64,000 bases of DNA from DASYXZ01 sp035946625. Lineage in GTDB: Bacteria > Acidobacteriota > Terriglobia > UBA7540. A program made the translations under genes and the position numbers. Positions 1 through 8,199 of this stretch are shown here, piece after piece. Every line of letters begins with the position of its first letter. Position 1 is the first letter of the stretch. Location of the stretch: positions 1 to 64,000 of the forward strand of contig DASYZE010000032.1 in the NCBI GenBank assembly GCA_035946625.1, written 5' to 3'. Below the pieces are notes generated by a model. That model had not been told where the DNA came from, did no database searches, and saw only the letters and a program-made list of their open reading frames with translations.

Positions 1-40
1 GGAGCGGGAAAAGCAGGAGGAAGCGCCCCCTGACGCGCGC

Positions 41-91
41 AGTGGGCGCTAACCTCAGTCGCCCTACGGGCTCCTTCGGTTAGCGCCCACA
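41..91. repeat. GC-rich stem-loop repeat
   Basis: A perfect 13-bp inverted repeat (GTGGGCGCTAACC at 42-54, complement at 78-90) encloses a loop that holds a second small GCCC/GGGC stem. There is no T-run after it, so it looks like a REP-type palindrome rather than a classical terminator. It lies about 110 bp beyond the stop of the minus-strand GH38 gene and could still serve as its transcript end. The rest of bases 1-200 shows nothing recognisable. Confidence 0.55.
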
Positions 92-200
92 GGAACTACT
101 TACTTTGCTAAGAACAGGATCTTCTTACTTTGCCTTGACAATCGTGTTTTGCCGCGGGGATTGGCGGCTCTCAACGGCTACGACGGCCGTTTGCGCCGGG

Positions 201-2873
201 TCATTTTGGGAGTTGGAGCTTGACGGTCTTAATTTGATAAGGATTTACGCGCAAAACTTTTTGGTCCGCAGGGCCCAATTCTTGTTCCAGCAAATTGGTT
301 TCGCGAAAGATTCTGGGCTTGCCGAGAAAAGTTATGGGAGTTTCCGCCTTCGTGCCCTGAATTTCGTAGAGTCGCAGGATGACGGCGCCCTCCGACTCCG
401 ATTTCTTCAACGCGCTGATCACCAGGTTATCCCCTTGAACCGAACAAAAGGAATGAGTGGGTGGAAGAGATTTGGTGGAAATTTCGTCGACCACTTCAAC
501 AGGAATGAGCGGGCTATTGATGCCCAGCCCGGCTTGATAGGACCGGGCCGCCTGCCAGCCTCCGGGTCCCGAGGAGAGCGAATATTTGAAGACATAATGA
601 CCCCGGGGGGGAAAATGCATGGAGGCCACTTCGTCCCCGCGGACAATCTTCACCGAGGTATAGCGCTGGCCGCGGATCATGTTGGCGTGAATCATGCCAT
701 TTTCAAGCCTGACAAGCTGGTGATCGGCGGCCACCGTTACGCCCCATTCCGAATTGCCGGCGAAAGTCCATCCCTGAATCATCCGGTATTGCTCCCAGGA
801 TTTCTGATCGATTTCATCGACCAGATTCGTTGTCGTGCTGAGCCGGGGTCCGGCCCCCGGCACAATTTCATTCACGGATTGGGCGCCAAAGGGAACGCCG
901 TAAAACATTTGCGGATTGGATTGCTGCACCGGAAACAGTTGCTCGATCCTGATCATCCGCGGCTCCTTCCAATCCAGGCTGTTTTCGATATCCAACCTCT
1001 TCAAACCTTGATAAAGAATCAGGCGCTGGGTAATGGGGATGTCAGCCATCCAGCCGGAGATCTTGAGCACCGTTCGCACAGTGTTGTTTTCTTCAAGCGC
1101 GGTTCCCACAATGGTGGTGGGAATGGTGCGGCCGGTATTTAACTCCGCCTGGACATTATTGGTGCCTCGCTCTTCTGCGCCGGCAATTTGCATGTCCCGG
1201 ACCACATCGCGATTCAATTGCTTGTCGAAAATGGCGACCCCGCCGGTCGCTTTGTCCACGGCGACCCGGTAGAAATCATTTTCCATGACATCAACACCCA
1301 GCGGGCGTCGAGGATCTTTTAAATCGCGATCGCGGTCCAAAGTAACCCGGGAAGCAGCGGGGAGCGATGCCGCCTGCTCCGCCGGCGTAAGGTAGTAGGT
1401 TTTGTAGCCCAGGGACGGCACGTCGCGGGCAAGGAAAATCAAATCAAGAGCGCGCGAAATATTGTCACTGGTCTGTTCGAGGTAAAAAGGAACGGGTTCC
1501 CCATTCTCATCCACCAGACGCAGACCCTTTCGGTATTCCTTGATGCGGGCGGGAATCACATCACCATAGAGAGTCATGTGGGCCTTCACCAGGTCGCTTC
1601 TCTGGAATCCAAGCCCACTAAAAACCACCAAGGGAAAGCTCTTGGGAATGGGGTTTTGGACCCGCTCGGCGATATTGCGCAGCATATCCCGCAATATTTC
1701 TCCGCCCCGGATGATGGCCAGTTGCGAATACTCCATCTTGCGGTTATCGCCGATTTCGCCGCCCTGCCCGTCGTGATTGTGATCCATGGACTCGATCAGC
1801 TTTTTCCACAGGACCGCGAATTCCCGCTGCGGATATTCCGCATAGCCCAGAGCATAATTAATAGTGGAGAATTCCTCGGCCGTGGTAAGCGCGTTGGTGG
1901 CCGGAGTGGATAATTGCCACAATTGGAGGATGCCATCCACCACGTGCGGCCAGCCCATGGGTATCTCTCCGGAGAGTTTCGGGAGATCGGGCGTCTTGGC
2001 CACCACGTTGTAATACTCCTGCGGCGTGGCAAAGGTAAAGTGCCAGTCCGGAAGAACGCGGTTCAATTTATCGATGTTCTCCACCAGTTTTTCCGTTGGC
2101 GCCCACAGATCGATTCCCCAGTGAATGTAGACCGGCCAAGGCGTGAGGCCGTATCGGCGGTTGAGTTCTTTTTTGAGGGCTTCGATTTTCTCGTCGGTCA
2201 AATCACCGTGGAGTTGCAGTTGCGCTCCCAATCCATATCCCCGGACACTCCAAACCAGTTCCTTCGAGCCCTCGGGGCTTAGCCAATTGAAAAGCGATTT
2301 GTCCTCCGGCCCCATGCGGGACTCGACCATAAACGGCGTGCCGGTTTCTTCCAGGATCTGCGGGTATTGCCAGGGGAAACCAGGGATGTCCGTGGGGTGC
2401 ATGACCAGCGGATTCACTCCAAACACGTCGCGCGCATATTGCTTGCCATAGAGAATATTGCGGGTGAGGACTTCACCGTCCGGCATGTTCAGGAAGATGT
2501 TGGCCGAGTTGGGCGCAATAGCGATGCGGCCTTCCTTCACCAGCCGCTTCAATTCTTCCAACTCCGAGGAACCCTTGTGGCTCTCAACATAATTGGCCAG
2601 AAAATTGTCGGACTCGATGAGGAAGCGAAACTCAGGGTGCGCGCGGGCAATTTCCAGGGCGCGGGCAATGATGCGGTTACCTCGCGCCAGGCATTCCTCC
2701 TCTGTGCCCGCCCAGAACAGGTCCAAATGCGAAAAAGGAATTACGTAGGCCTGATGCTTGGCCGCGCCCTTTTCGCCCGCCGGGGATTGGCTTTGCAACC
2801 GGACTGCCGGGAACAAGATCAGGATGAGGCAGCCAAGATGAATTGCAATTCCAGAGTAGCGCCGTTTTTGCAT
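201..2873 (-). CDS. Exported alpha-mannosidase-like glycoside hydrolase (GH38)
   Basis: An 890-residue protein with an N-terminal hydrophobic signal segment (about residues 8-28). The first strand after it carries the GH38 metal-site signature SHLDLFWAG (His49, Asp51, Trp54; family form H-x-D-x-x-W). A second acidic motif, HPTDIPG (Asp162), sits where the family has its catalytic nucleophile and second metal ligand. The C-terminal half (about 500-890) has the beta-sandwich look of the family. GH38 enzymes release alpha-mannose from glycans and need Zn or Ca. The start has GGGGGAA two bases before ATG. It lies 86 bp downstream of the mannonate dehydratase gene on the same strand, so they are probably one exported sugar-catabolic operon. 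The exact substrate is inferred. Confidence 0.8.
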   Translation of the reverse strand: MQKRRYSGIAIHLGCLILILFPAVRLQSQSPAGEKGAAKHQAYVIPFSHLDLFWAGTEEECLARGNRIIARALEIARAHPEFRFLIESDNFLANYVESHKGSSELEELKRLVKEGRIAIAPNSANIFLNMPDGEVLTRNILYGKQYARDVFGVNPLVMHPTDIPGFPWQYPQILEETGTPFMVESRMGPEDKSLFNWLSPEGSKELVWSVRGYGLGAQLQLHGDLTDEKIEALKKELNRRYGLTPWPVYIHWGIDLWAPTEKLVENIDKLNRVLPDWHFTFATPQEYYNVVAKTPDLPKLSGEIPMGWPHVVDGILQLWQLSTPATNALTTAEEFSTINYALGYAEYPQREFAVLWKKLIESMDHNHDGQGGEIGDNRKMEYSQLAIIRGGEILRDMLRNIAERVQNPIPKSFPLVVFSGLGFQRSDLVKAHMTLYGDVIPARIKEYRKGLRLVDENGEPVPFYLEQTSDNISRALDLIFLARDVPSLGYKTYYLTPAEQAASLPAASRVTLDRDRDLKDPRRPLGVDVMENDFYRVAVDKATGGVAIFDKQLNRDVVRDMQIAGAEERGTNNVQAELNTGRTIPTTIVGTALEENNTVRTVLKISGWMADIPITQRLILYQGLKRLDIENSLDWKEPRMIRIEQLFPVQQSNPQMFYGVPFGAQSVNEIVPGAGPRLSTTTNLVDEIDQKSWEQYRMIQGWTFAGNSEWGVTVAADHQLVRLENGMIHANMIRGQRYTSVKIVRGDEVASMHFPPRGHYVFKYSLSSGPGGWQAARSYQAGLGINSPLIPVEVVDEISTKSLPPTHSFCSVQGDNLVISALKKSESEGAVILRLYEIQGTKAETPITFLGKPRIFRETNLLEQELGPADQKVLRVNPYQIKTVKLQLPK

Positions 2874-2959
2874 GTTTCCCCCGGTGCGGGATCAGCTAAT
2901 CGGTGGCTGACCGCCGAACTCGCCGGCGGCAGTTTCGCTGCGGAGGCGATCGCGCAATC

Positions 2960-4057
2960 TCATTGGTAAGGAATTTGTGACGCTTTCATGATGCCCTTCA
3001 TGTAACCGAAGGCAAAAACTTTTCCCACCATGGCATAGCCCGGCTGGGCATTGGACTCGCCTTCCATGGTGGGCGCGTGGTCTGGCCGCATGGGTCCGTC
3101 AAATCCACTCTCGCCGTAAATCCTCAGCATTTGCACCATGTCGGTGGGCCCATTGTCATGGAACGTTTCTACGAAGTGCTCGCGCGTGCCCCGCACGTCA
3201 CGAAAATGAACGAAGAAGATCTTCCCTTGCGTGCACCAGCGGTGGGCGAGAGCGGCAATGTCCTCGCCCATCAGCTTGAAGTTCGCCTGGCAGAAAGTGA
3301 CTCCATTGACGGGGCTGGGGACGATGTCCATCACCCGCTCGAAGTTCCGGGCGCTGGTCAGGATGCGCCCGATCCCGCGCAACGGTGAAATGGGAGGGTC
3401 ATCGGGATGCAAGGCCATCTTCACTCCGGCCTTCTCCGCAACAGGGATAATGGCCTTCAGGAAATACTCTATGTTGCTCCAAATTTTCTCTTCGCTGACT
3501 TCGCCCCACTGCGTCAGGCCTTGTTGCGCGGCGACCTGGTTATCAAACTCGCTCACCAGCGCGCCACCTCGCTCGGGAACATCGGTGCGGGTGCGATACC
3601 AGCCGAGACCGGCCATGAAGTTGTAGCAGACCATCGGAATTCCAACCAGGCTCAGGGCGTGGAGGGCGGCGACGTAGTTTTCGATTTCTTCGTCGCGGCC
3701 GGGAAGTCCGAGCTTGATTTTTTCCGCCGGGACAGGGTGGCTCTCCACGCCGGCAATGGTCATGCCCGCGGCCTTATAGTCAGATTTAATTTTATCCAGA
3801 GTCGCCACATAACTATCACGCGGGACCTTGCTCAACGCTCCACTGACTCCCACAATCGCGTGGTTGACGCCCAATTGACGCGCCAGCCTGGCCTTGCTGT
3901 CCACAGTGGGCCCAAAGAGTTCGGCAAGCTGGATGCCCGAATTCGCAACCGGGGGCGTGGGCGTGGCCAATGCATTTGTGGCGCGCTGCGGGTCAGCGGC
4001 GGCGGCCAAGGCCGCGAACATTCCTTGAATATATTCTCGACGATTCATATCAGGCAT
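2960..4057 (-). CDS. uxuA: D-mannonate dehydratase-like protein (UxuA family)
   Basis: A 365-residue TIM-barrel protein carrying several UxuA signatures in the right order: CYNFM, HPDDPP (metal/substrate His and Asp), a GVTFCQANF-type strand, FVHFRDV, ETFHDNGPTDM and RPDHAPTM. UxuA dehydrates D-mannonate to 2-keto-3-deoxygluconate in hexuronate breakdown. The N-terminus has a NRREYIQG motif followed by an Ala-rich stretch, resembling a Tat signal. That is unusual for a normally cytoplasmic enzyme and suggests export or an epimerase-like relative acting outside. The chosen ATG has GAGG at suitable spacing. It lies upstream of the GH38 gene in the same direction. Confidence 0.8.
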   Translation of the reverse strand: MPDMNRREYIQGMFAALAAAADPQRATNALATPTPPVANSGIQLAELFGPTVDSKARLARQLGVNHAIVGVSGALSKVPRDSYVATLDKIKSDYKAAGMTIAGVESHPVPAEKIKLGLPGRDEEIENYVAALHALSLVGIPMVCYNFMAGLGWYRTRTDVPERGGALVSEFDNQVAAQQGLTQWGEVSEEKIWSNIEYFLKAIIPVAEKAGVKMALHPDDPPISPLRGIGRILTSARNFERVMDIVPSPVNGVTFCQANFKLMGEDIAALAHRWCTQGKIFFVHFRDVRGTREHFVETFHDNGPTDMVQMLRIYGESGFDGPMRPDHAPTMEGESNAQPGYAMVGKVFAFGYMKGIMKASQIPYQ

Positions 4058-4141
4058 TTTCTGTTACCTCATCCTGGGCAGGATAGCAGCATTTGTGGAC
4101 GATGGAAAAGTGAAGTCTCAAGAGAATACGCTCAGCCGGTC

Positions 4142-4268
4142 GTGGTGTCATTTGCCCGACACAGGCGCTCCCAGGTACAGTCATTCCCGCCAAAGCGGGA
4201 AGGTGGATTCGCCGACTTCACGGGAATGACTTGCGTTCGGAAAGGAATCCGATTGCAAATGACACCAC
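4142..4268. repeat. Nested palindromic MITE-like element A
   Basis: Perfect 14-bp terminal inverted repeats (GTGGTGTCATTTGC at 4142-4155, its complement at 4255-4268) enclose a second perfect 10-bp pair (GTCATTCCCG at 4180-4189, complement at 4221-4230) and an inner CCCGC-caaa-GCGGG hairpin (4186-4199). It encodes nothing. It sits between the divergently transcribed uxuA and padR genes, next to element B. Confidence 0.6.
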
Positions 4269-4279
4269 CACCCACTGTC

Positions 4280-4392
4280 GGGTAGTGTCTCAGTCTGCTG
4301 TAGCGGCGCTCTACGAGCGCCGTAATTGTAAAGAAACCAAAGACGGCGGTCATAGACCGCCGCTACAAAAAGACCAAACTGAGACACTACCC
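4280..4392. repeat. Nested palindromic MITE-like element B
   Basis: Perfect 15-bp terminal inverted repeats (GGGTAGTGTCTCAGT at 4280-4294, complement at 4378-4392) enclose a perfect 10-bp pair (TGTAGCGGCG at 4299-4308, complement at 4358-4367), plus local hairpins around GCGCTC-TACGAGCGC and GGCGGTC-ATAGACCGCC. The 10-mer CCCACTGTCG occurs as a direct repeat at 4271-4280 and 4390-4399, overlapping the outer ends, as a target duplication might. No ORF is inside. It ends about 50 bp before the padR start. Confidence 0.65.
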
Positions 4393-4405
4393 ACTGTCGT
4401 ATTTA

Positions 4406-4436
4406 GTAGACAATCTACCAGCTCATATGGTAGATT
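4406..4436 (+). promoter_or_regulatory. Probable PadR operator (dyad)
   Basis: A perfect 9-bp inverted repeat AATCTACCA (4412-4420) / TGGTAGATT (4428-4436) with a 7-bp spacer, preceded by a further half-site GTAGA at 4406-4410. It ends 9 bp before the padR ATG, as expected for an autorepression operator. No separate Shine-Dalgarno is visible, so the transcript may have a very short leader. The role is inferred from position and symmetry. Confidence 0.5.
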
Positions 4437-4445
4437 ACCTGCCTT

Positions 4446-4796
4446 ATGGGCAAGCGGCAATCCAGAGACCGAATCGAACTTGTTTATGGCTCGCTCGACA
4501 TGCTGATTCTGCGCACCTTGCGCTGGGGACCCACTCACGGGCATGGCATTGCCAAGTCCATTGAGCGCCTGTCGGAAGAGACGCTCAAGGTGGAACACGG
4601 GTCGCTTTATCCCGCACTCCAGCGCCTGCAGCAGGAAGGTTGGATTACCGCCCAATGGGGCGTTTCCAAAAACAAACAGCGGGCCAAATACTACCGTCTG
4701 ACCGCGGCGGGGCGAAAGCAATTGGTGGCCGAGACCTCGCGTTGGGAGCGCTTTGTGCGGGCGGTCACCGGCGTTCTGCGGCCCGCCGAGGAATGA
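4446..4796 (+). CDS. PadR-family transcriptional regulator
   Basis: A 116-residue winged-helix repressor. It shows the family's opening (YGSLDMLILRTL), a GHGIAKSIE recognition region, the wing-adjacent EHGSLYPALQRLQQEGWI motif and the YYRLTAAGRKQL strand-helix end. PadR proteins are small-molecule- or stress-responsive autorepressors. In Acidobacteriota they commonly stand directly before ADOP permeases, and here the ADOP gene follows 91 bp downstream on the same strand. The dyad overlapping its promoter supports autoregulation. Confidence 0.93.
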   Translation: MGKRQSRDRIELVYGSLDMLILRTLRWGPTHGHGIAKSIERLSEETLKVEHGSLYPALQRLQQEGWITAQWGVSKNKQRAKYYRLTAAGRKQLVAETSRWERFVRAVTGVLRPAEE

Positions 4797-4799
4797 AGT

Positions 4800-4883
4800 T
4801 GTCAGTGGTCAGTCGTCAGTAGCCAGTCGGGCGGCAATGGAACTGCGTGGGGACTGAAAACTGATAACTGAAGACTGAGAACT
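4800..4883. repeat. CAGT/ACTG micro-repeat hairpin
   Basis: The spacer between padR and its ADOP consists of irregular tandem units: gTCAGTgg/cgTCAGTag on the left (about 4800-4835) and ACTGAaaACTGAtaACTGAagACTGAg on the right (about 4853-4883). The two halves are inverted relative to each other, so the RNA could fold into a long hairpin between the two cistrons. It is analogous in design, but not in sequence, to the spacers between the other ADOP genes. Confidence 0.5.
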
Positions 4884-4887
4884 TAAG

Positions 4888-7647
4888 ATGAGCTGGAAAC
4901 GACAATTCGCGAAGCTGGGCAACCTCTTCACCCGCGGTCGGCGCACGGCTGACTTGGACGACGAGATTCGCTCGCATCTGCGCATGGAAGAACAAGAGAA
5001 TCTCGAGTCCGGCATGACACCCGAGGAAGCTCACTATGCAGCCTTGCGCCGGTTCGGGAACGTGACCTTGGCGCAAGAGAGGAGCAGGGAAATGTGGGGA
5101 TGGAATTCGCTTGAGGCGTTGCTGCAAGATCTTCGTTATGGCTTGCGCCAACTTGGGCGCAACCCGGGCTTCACGGCCGTCGCGGTGCTCACGCTGGCCC
5201 TCGGCATCGGCGCGAATACGGCAATTTTCAGCGCAGTGAATGGTATTTGGCTCGAACCGCTTATCTACGCGCGGTCATCGAGGCTAGTAACCGCGGATTT
5301 GCTTCCCATACCCGAGATTCAAGCGATACAGAAGCAGAGCACTGCTTTCGAGCGCATGGCCATTTACCAAAAACATAGCTGCCTCGTTCTGGGTGGCGCC
5401 GTGCCCGTCCGCACAGCCAACAGCTACGTGTCCGACGATTTCTTTCCTCTGCTCGGTGTAAAACCTTTGCTCGGCAGACCGATCCTTCCGGGAGACACGC
5501 AGCCTGGCAACGCCCTCGTCGCCGTCATAAGCTACCGTCTCTGGATGGACGAGTTTGGCGACGATCCTCACATCGTGGGGCGCAGCGTCTCAGTGGATCA
5601 CAAGCCGTTCACTGTCATCGGCGTCATGCCTAAGGGATTCGACCTCGGCGTCACCTGGGGGGGTGGCAACTCCGGCCTGTGGATGCCCTTTGTGTACTCG
5701 CCACCCGATTCAATGAATCTGGGCCCGACCAGCAGCTTTGTGGCGCGGCTCAAAAAGGGTGTAACGCTCAGCCAAGCCAAGGCCCAACTGGAAGCCATTT
5801 CTGCGCGCCTGGCGGCAGAATATCCGAACCAATATCCGAAAGCACTGAGAGGCTACGGCAGGATTGTAACAGCCGGCGTCAGCGGCCGGACCGACCCAGG
5901 GGTGCGGCTCGCCTTATTAATTCTCCTGGGCGCCGTGGGATTTATCCTGCTCATGGCTTGCGTCAACGTGGCATCACTCCTGGTGGCCCGCTCCTGGACG
6001 CGGCAGAGGGAGTTGGCGATTCGCAAAGCGCTCGGGGCGAGCCGGCTGCGAATCGTCCGGCAGCTTTTGTCGGAAAGCCTGCTGCTGGCGGTGTCGGGGG
6101 GCACGCTCGGTCTGTTCTTTTCCGCGTGGGGAATTCGCCTGCTGCAGGTTATCGCTCCGCCGTACACTCCGCGGGTGGATCACATCCGGCTCGATGGCAA
6201 CGTGTTGTGGTTCACTATGGGGATTACGCTCCTTGCAGCTGTTTTGGTGGGCCTGGCACCGGCCATGCACGCATCGTCCCGGCGGGTGGGCGGCACGCTG
6301 GAAGGAGGCCTTGTCGGTGCTTTTGCAGGAGCCGAGATGAGGCAGTCGCATCGGTTCCGAAGCGCGCTCGTGATTCTCGAGGTGGCCCTCGCAGTAATTG
6401 TTGTGACGGGCGGAGCACTCATGGCCCGCAGTTTCTATAAGCTCATGAGTGTGAACACCGGGGTCCGCGCCGATCACGTCCTGACAATGCACGTGCAACT
6501 CTCTGATTTGGCTTGCAATGGCCTCTCTTTTCCGACGAGGAACCCTAAGGAATCAGCCGTCCGGCCAAGATCCACCGCGCAGGCCAACCAACTGCAGAAG
6601 CAGATCACTCCGGCGGCAGGATGCGCGTTGGCAAACGAGGACATTCTCGATGGGATCCGCTCGCTCGCGGGGGTTCAGCGAGCGGCGTGCGCTGGCATGG
6701 GGCCGCTTCAGGGAGGCGTGGTGACGACAAGCGTACGATATCCCGGTGCGCCCTCAGGCATGGGACTGTACGTTGAAGGACAGCAGGGCAATCAGCTCAC
6801 CTCGGGGGCCATCGAGGGCCGCTCGGTCACCCCGGGCTTCTTTGCCGCACTGGGAATCCGTCTACTGAAGGGGCGCGATTTTGTGCTTGCAGACTTAAAT
6901 CATTCTGACGTGGCCATTGTCAGTGAAGGTTTCGCCAGGAAATATATACCTGGGAATCCGCTGAGGAAGCGGTTCAGCATTGCTGAAGACGAAAAGGGCC
7001 ATCACCGGTGGATGGAGATCGTCGGCGTGGTAAACGACGTCCGAGATCGTGCTGTGCACGAGTCCACTCCCGGCCCGGCGTATTACACGCCTTTCTTCTT
7101 CGGGGACAACTGGGGGGAAATCATCGTGCGGACCTCGACAAATCCAATGGTGATCGTCCATGCAATCGAGCGCGTCGTTCGCTTCGTGGATGCAGACGCG
7201 GCAATCACCCACATTGAGACGTTGGACCAGATTATCGCCGATTCCGCGGCAGAACCGAAGTTCCAGACGGTTCTGCTGGCGTCCTTTGGCGCCCTGGGGT
7301 TTCTCTTGGCGGTCATCGGGGTCTATGGCGTGGTCTCTTATTCCGCAGTCCAGCGCACGCATGAGATTGGCGTCCGCATCGCGCTGGGCGCGAAGCGGGG
7401 CGACATTCTGCGCATGGTGCTCCGCGAAGGAATGCTGCTTGCAGGAATCGGGATTACCGCAGGCATAAGCGGCGCCTTGGCGTTAACGCGCTTCTTGCGG
7501 AGTCTGCTGTTTGAGATTACGCCGACCGACCCGCCGACGTTCATCGGCGTTTCGGTGATTCTGACCGCCGTCGTGTTGCTGGCGAGTTACATTCCTGCGC
7601 GCCGCGCGACCAAGGTAGACCCCATGGTGGCATTAAGGCATGAATGA
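4888..7647 (+). CDS. ADOP-type duplicated FtsX/MacB-like permease with prefix domain
   Basis: A 919-residue inner-membrane permease. Residues 1-75 form a soluble 'permease prefix' (LDDEIRSHLRMEEQ, ALRRFGN) missing from the other ADOPs here. Then come a first TM helix after LRYGLRQLGRNPGFTAV, a MacB-like periplasmic domain, a three-TM FtsX block ending near a QRELAIRKALGASRLRIVRQ-type loop, and a second copy with THEIGVRIALGAKRGDILRM. It ends with ARRATKVDPMVALRHE, the class signature. Members have two permease halves in one chain and no adjacent ATPase, and their transported substrate is unknown. It is probably co-transcribed with the preceding padR. Confidence 0.92.
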   Translation: MSWKRQFAKLGNLFTRGRRTADLDDEIRSHLRMEEQENLESGMTPEEAHYAALRRFGNVTLAQERSREMWGWNSLEALLQDLRYGLRQLGRNPGFTAVAVLTLALGIGANTAIFSAVNGIWLEPLIYARSSRLVTADLLPIPEIQAIQKQSTAFERMAIYQKHSCLVLGGAVPVRTANSYVSDDFFPLLGVKPLLGRPILPGDTQPGNALVAVISYRLWMDEFGDDPHIVGRSVSVDHKPFTVIGVMPKGFDLGVTWGGGNSGLWMPFVYSPPDSMNLGPTSSFVARLKKGVTLSQAKAQLEAISARLAAEYPNQYPKALRGYGRIVTAGVSGRTDPGVRLALLILLGAVGFILLMACVNVASLLVARSWTRQRELAIRKALGASRLRIVRQLLSESLLLAVSGGTLGLFFSAWGIRLLQVIAPPYTPRVDHIRLDGNVLWFTMGITLLAAVLVGLAPAMHASSRRVGGTLEGGLVGAFAGAEMRQSHRFRSALVILEVALAVIVVTGGALMARSFYKLMSVNTGVRADHVLTMHVQLSDLACNGLSFPTRNPKESAVRPRSTAQANQLQKQITPAAGCALANEDILDGIRSLAGVQRAACAGMGPLQGGVVTTSVRYPGAPSGMGLYVEGQQGNQLTSGAIEGRSVTPGFFAALGIRLLKGRDFVLADLNHSDVAIVSEGFARKYIPGNPLRKRFSIAEDEKGHHRWMEIVGVVNDVRDRAVHESTPGPAYYTPFFFGDNWGEIIVRTSTNPMVIVHAIERVVRFVDADAAITHIETLDQIIADSAAEPKFQTVLLASFGALGFLLAVIGVYGVVSYSAVQRTHEIGVRIALGAKRGDILRMVLREGMLLAGIGITAGISGALALTRFLRSLLFEITPTDPPTFIGVSVILTAVVLLASYIPARRATKVDPMVALRHE

Positions 7648-7937
7648 TGACTTTGCAGCGTGGGCGTCCATGGGCAGCCATAGGAGACCGAATCGCGCTG
7701 CCAGAAAGCTGAATCAAATCGAATTCGGTTCGCAAGTAGAAACTTCTGTAGAGTTTTTACCGCCTCCCCGCCGATGAGGCTCTCAAAACCCGGTTCCCCT
7801 GCGACTGATGAAGTTGGCTCCCTTTTATCCCGGTTCTGACACCCGAGTTCATCAATTACTGAAAACCCCCAATAAACAGCCTCTTAAACGAGCACTACCC
7901 ATATAGAGGCGTTCACAAGAACTGAAAGGAGAAGACT

Positions 7938-8192
7938 GTGCCCGTGCCTCCTGACATCCCAACATATTTACGCACCTACACTTCGGAGCTGGGACAGAGA
8001 ATTCTTGCGTCGTACCCGCCGTTGCACTGCGTTGACGATGCGCCATCGCCCCTCATCGGCAAACTCTTGCGCAAGCCTTACCCCGCGCAAACGGCGGCCA
8101 TCATGGGATTGCTTCAACGCTGGCGGCAGTCGCGTTCCGCCGCCGTGATCGCGGAATGCTCACGGCGTGGGAAAAGGGGCAAGAGACCTTGA
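7938..8192 (+). pseudogene. 5' fragment of a DEAD/DEAH-type helicase
   Basis: An 84-codon ORF beginning with GTG behind AAGGAG. The text RKPYPAQTAAIMGLLQRW and then SAAVIAEC resembles the Q-motif and lead-in to Walker A of phage/plasmid-type DEAD helicases, which continue as AECGTGKT. Here the reading changes right after Glu-Cys into a basic run and stops, so Walker A and everything after it are missing. Shifting frame at the ATG at 8155 gives a short tail that also ends quickly, as at a deletion junction. The identification rests on a short stretch. Bases 7648-7937, between this and the ADOP, show no gene. Confidence 0.4.
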
Positions 8193-8199
8193 AGCCCGC

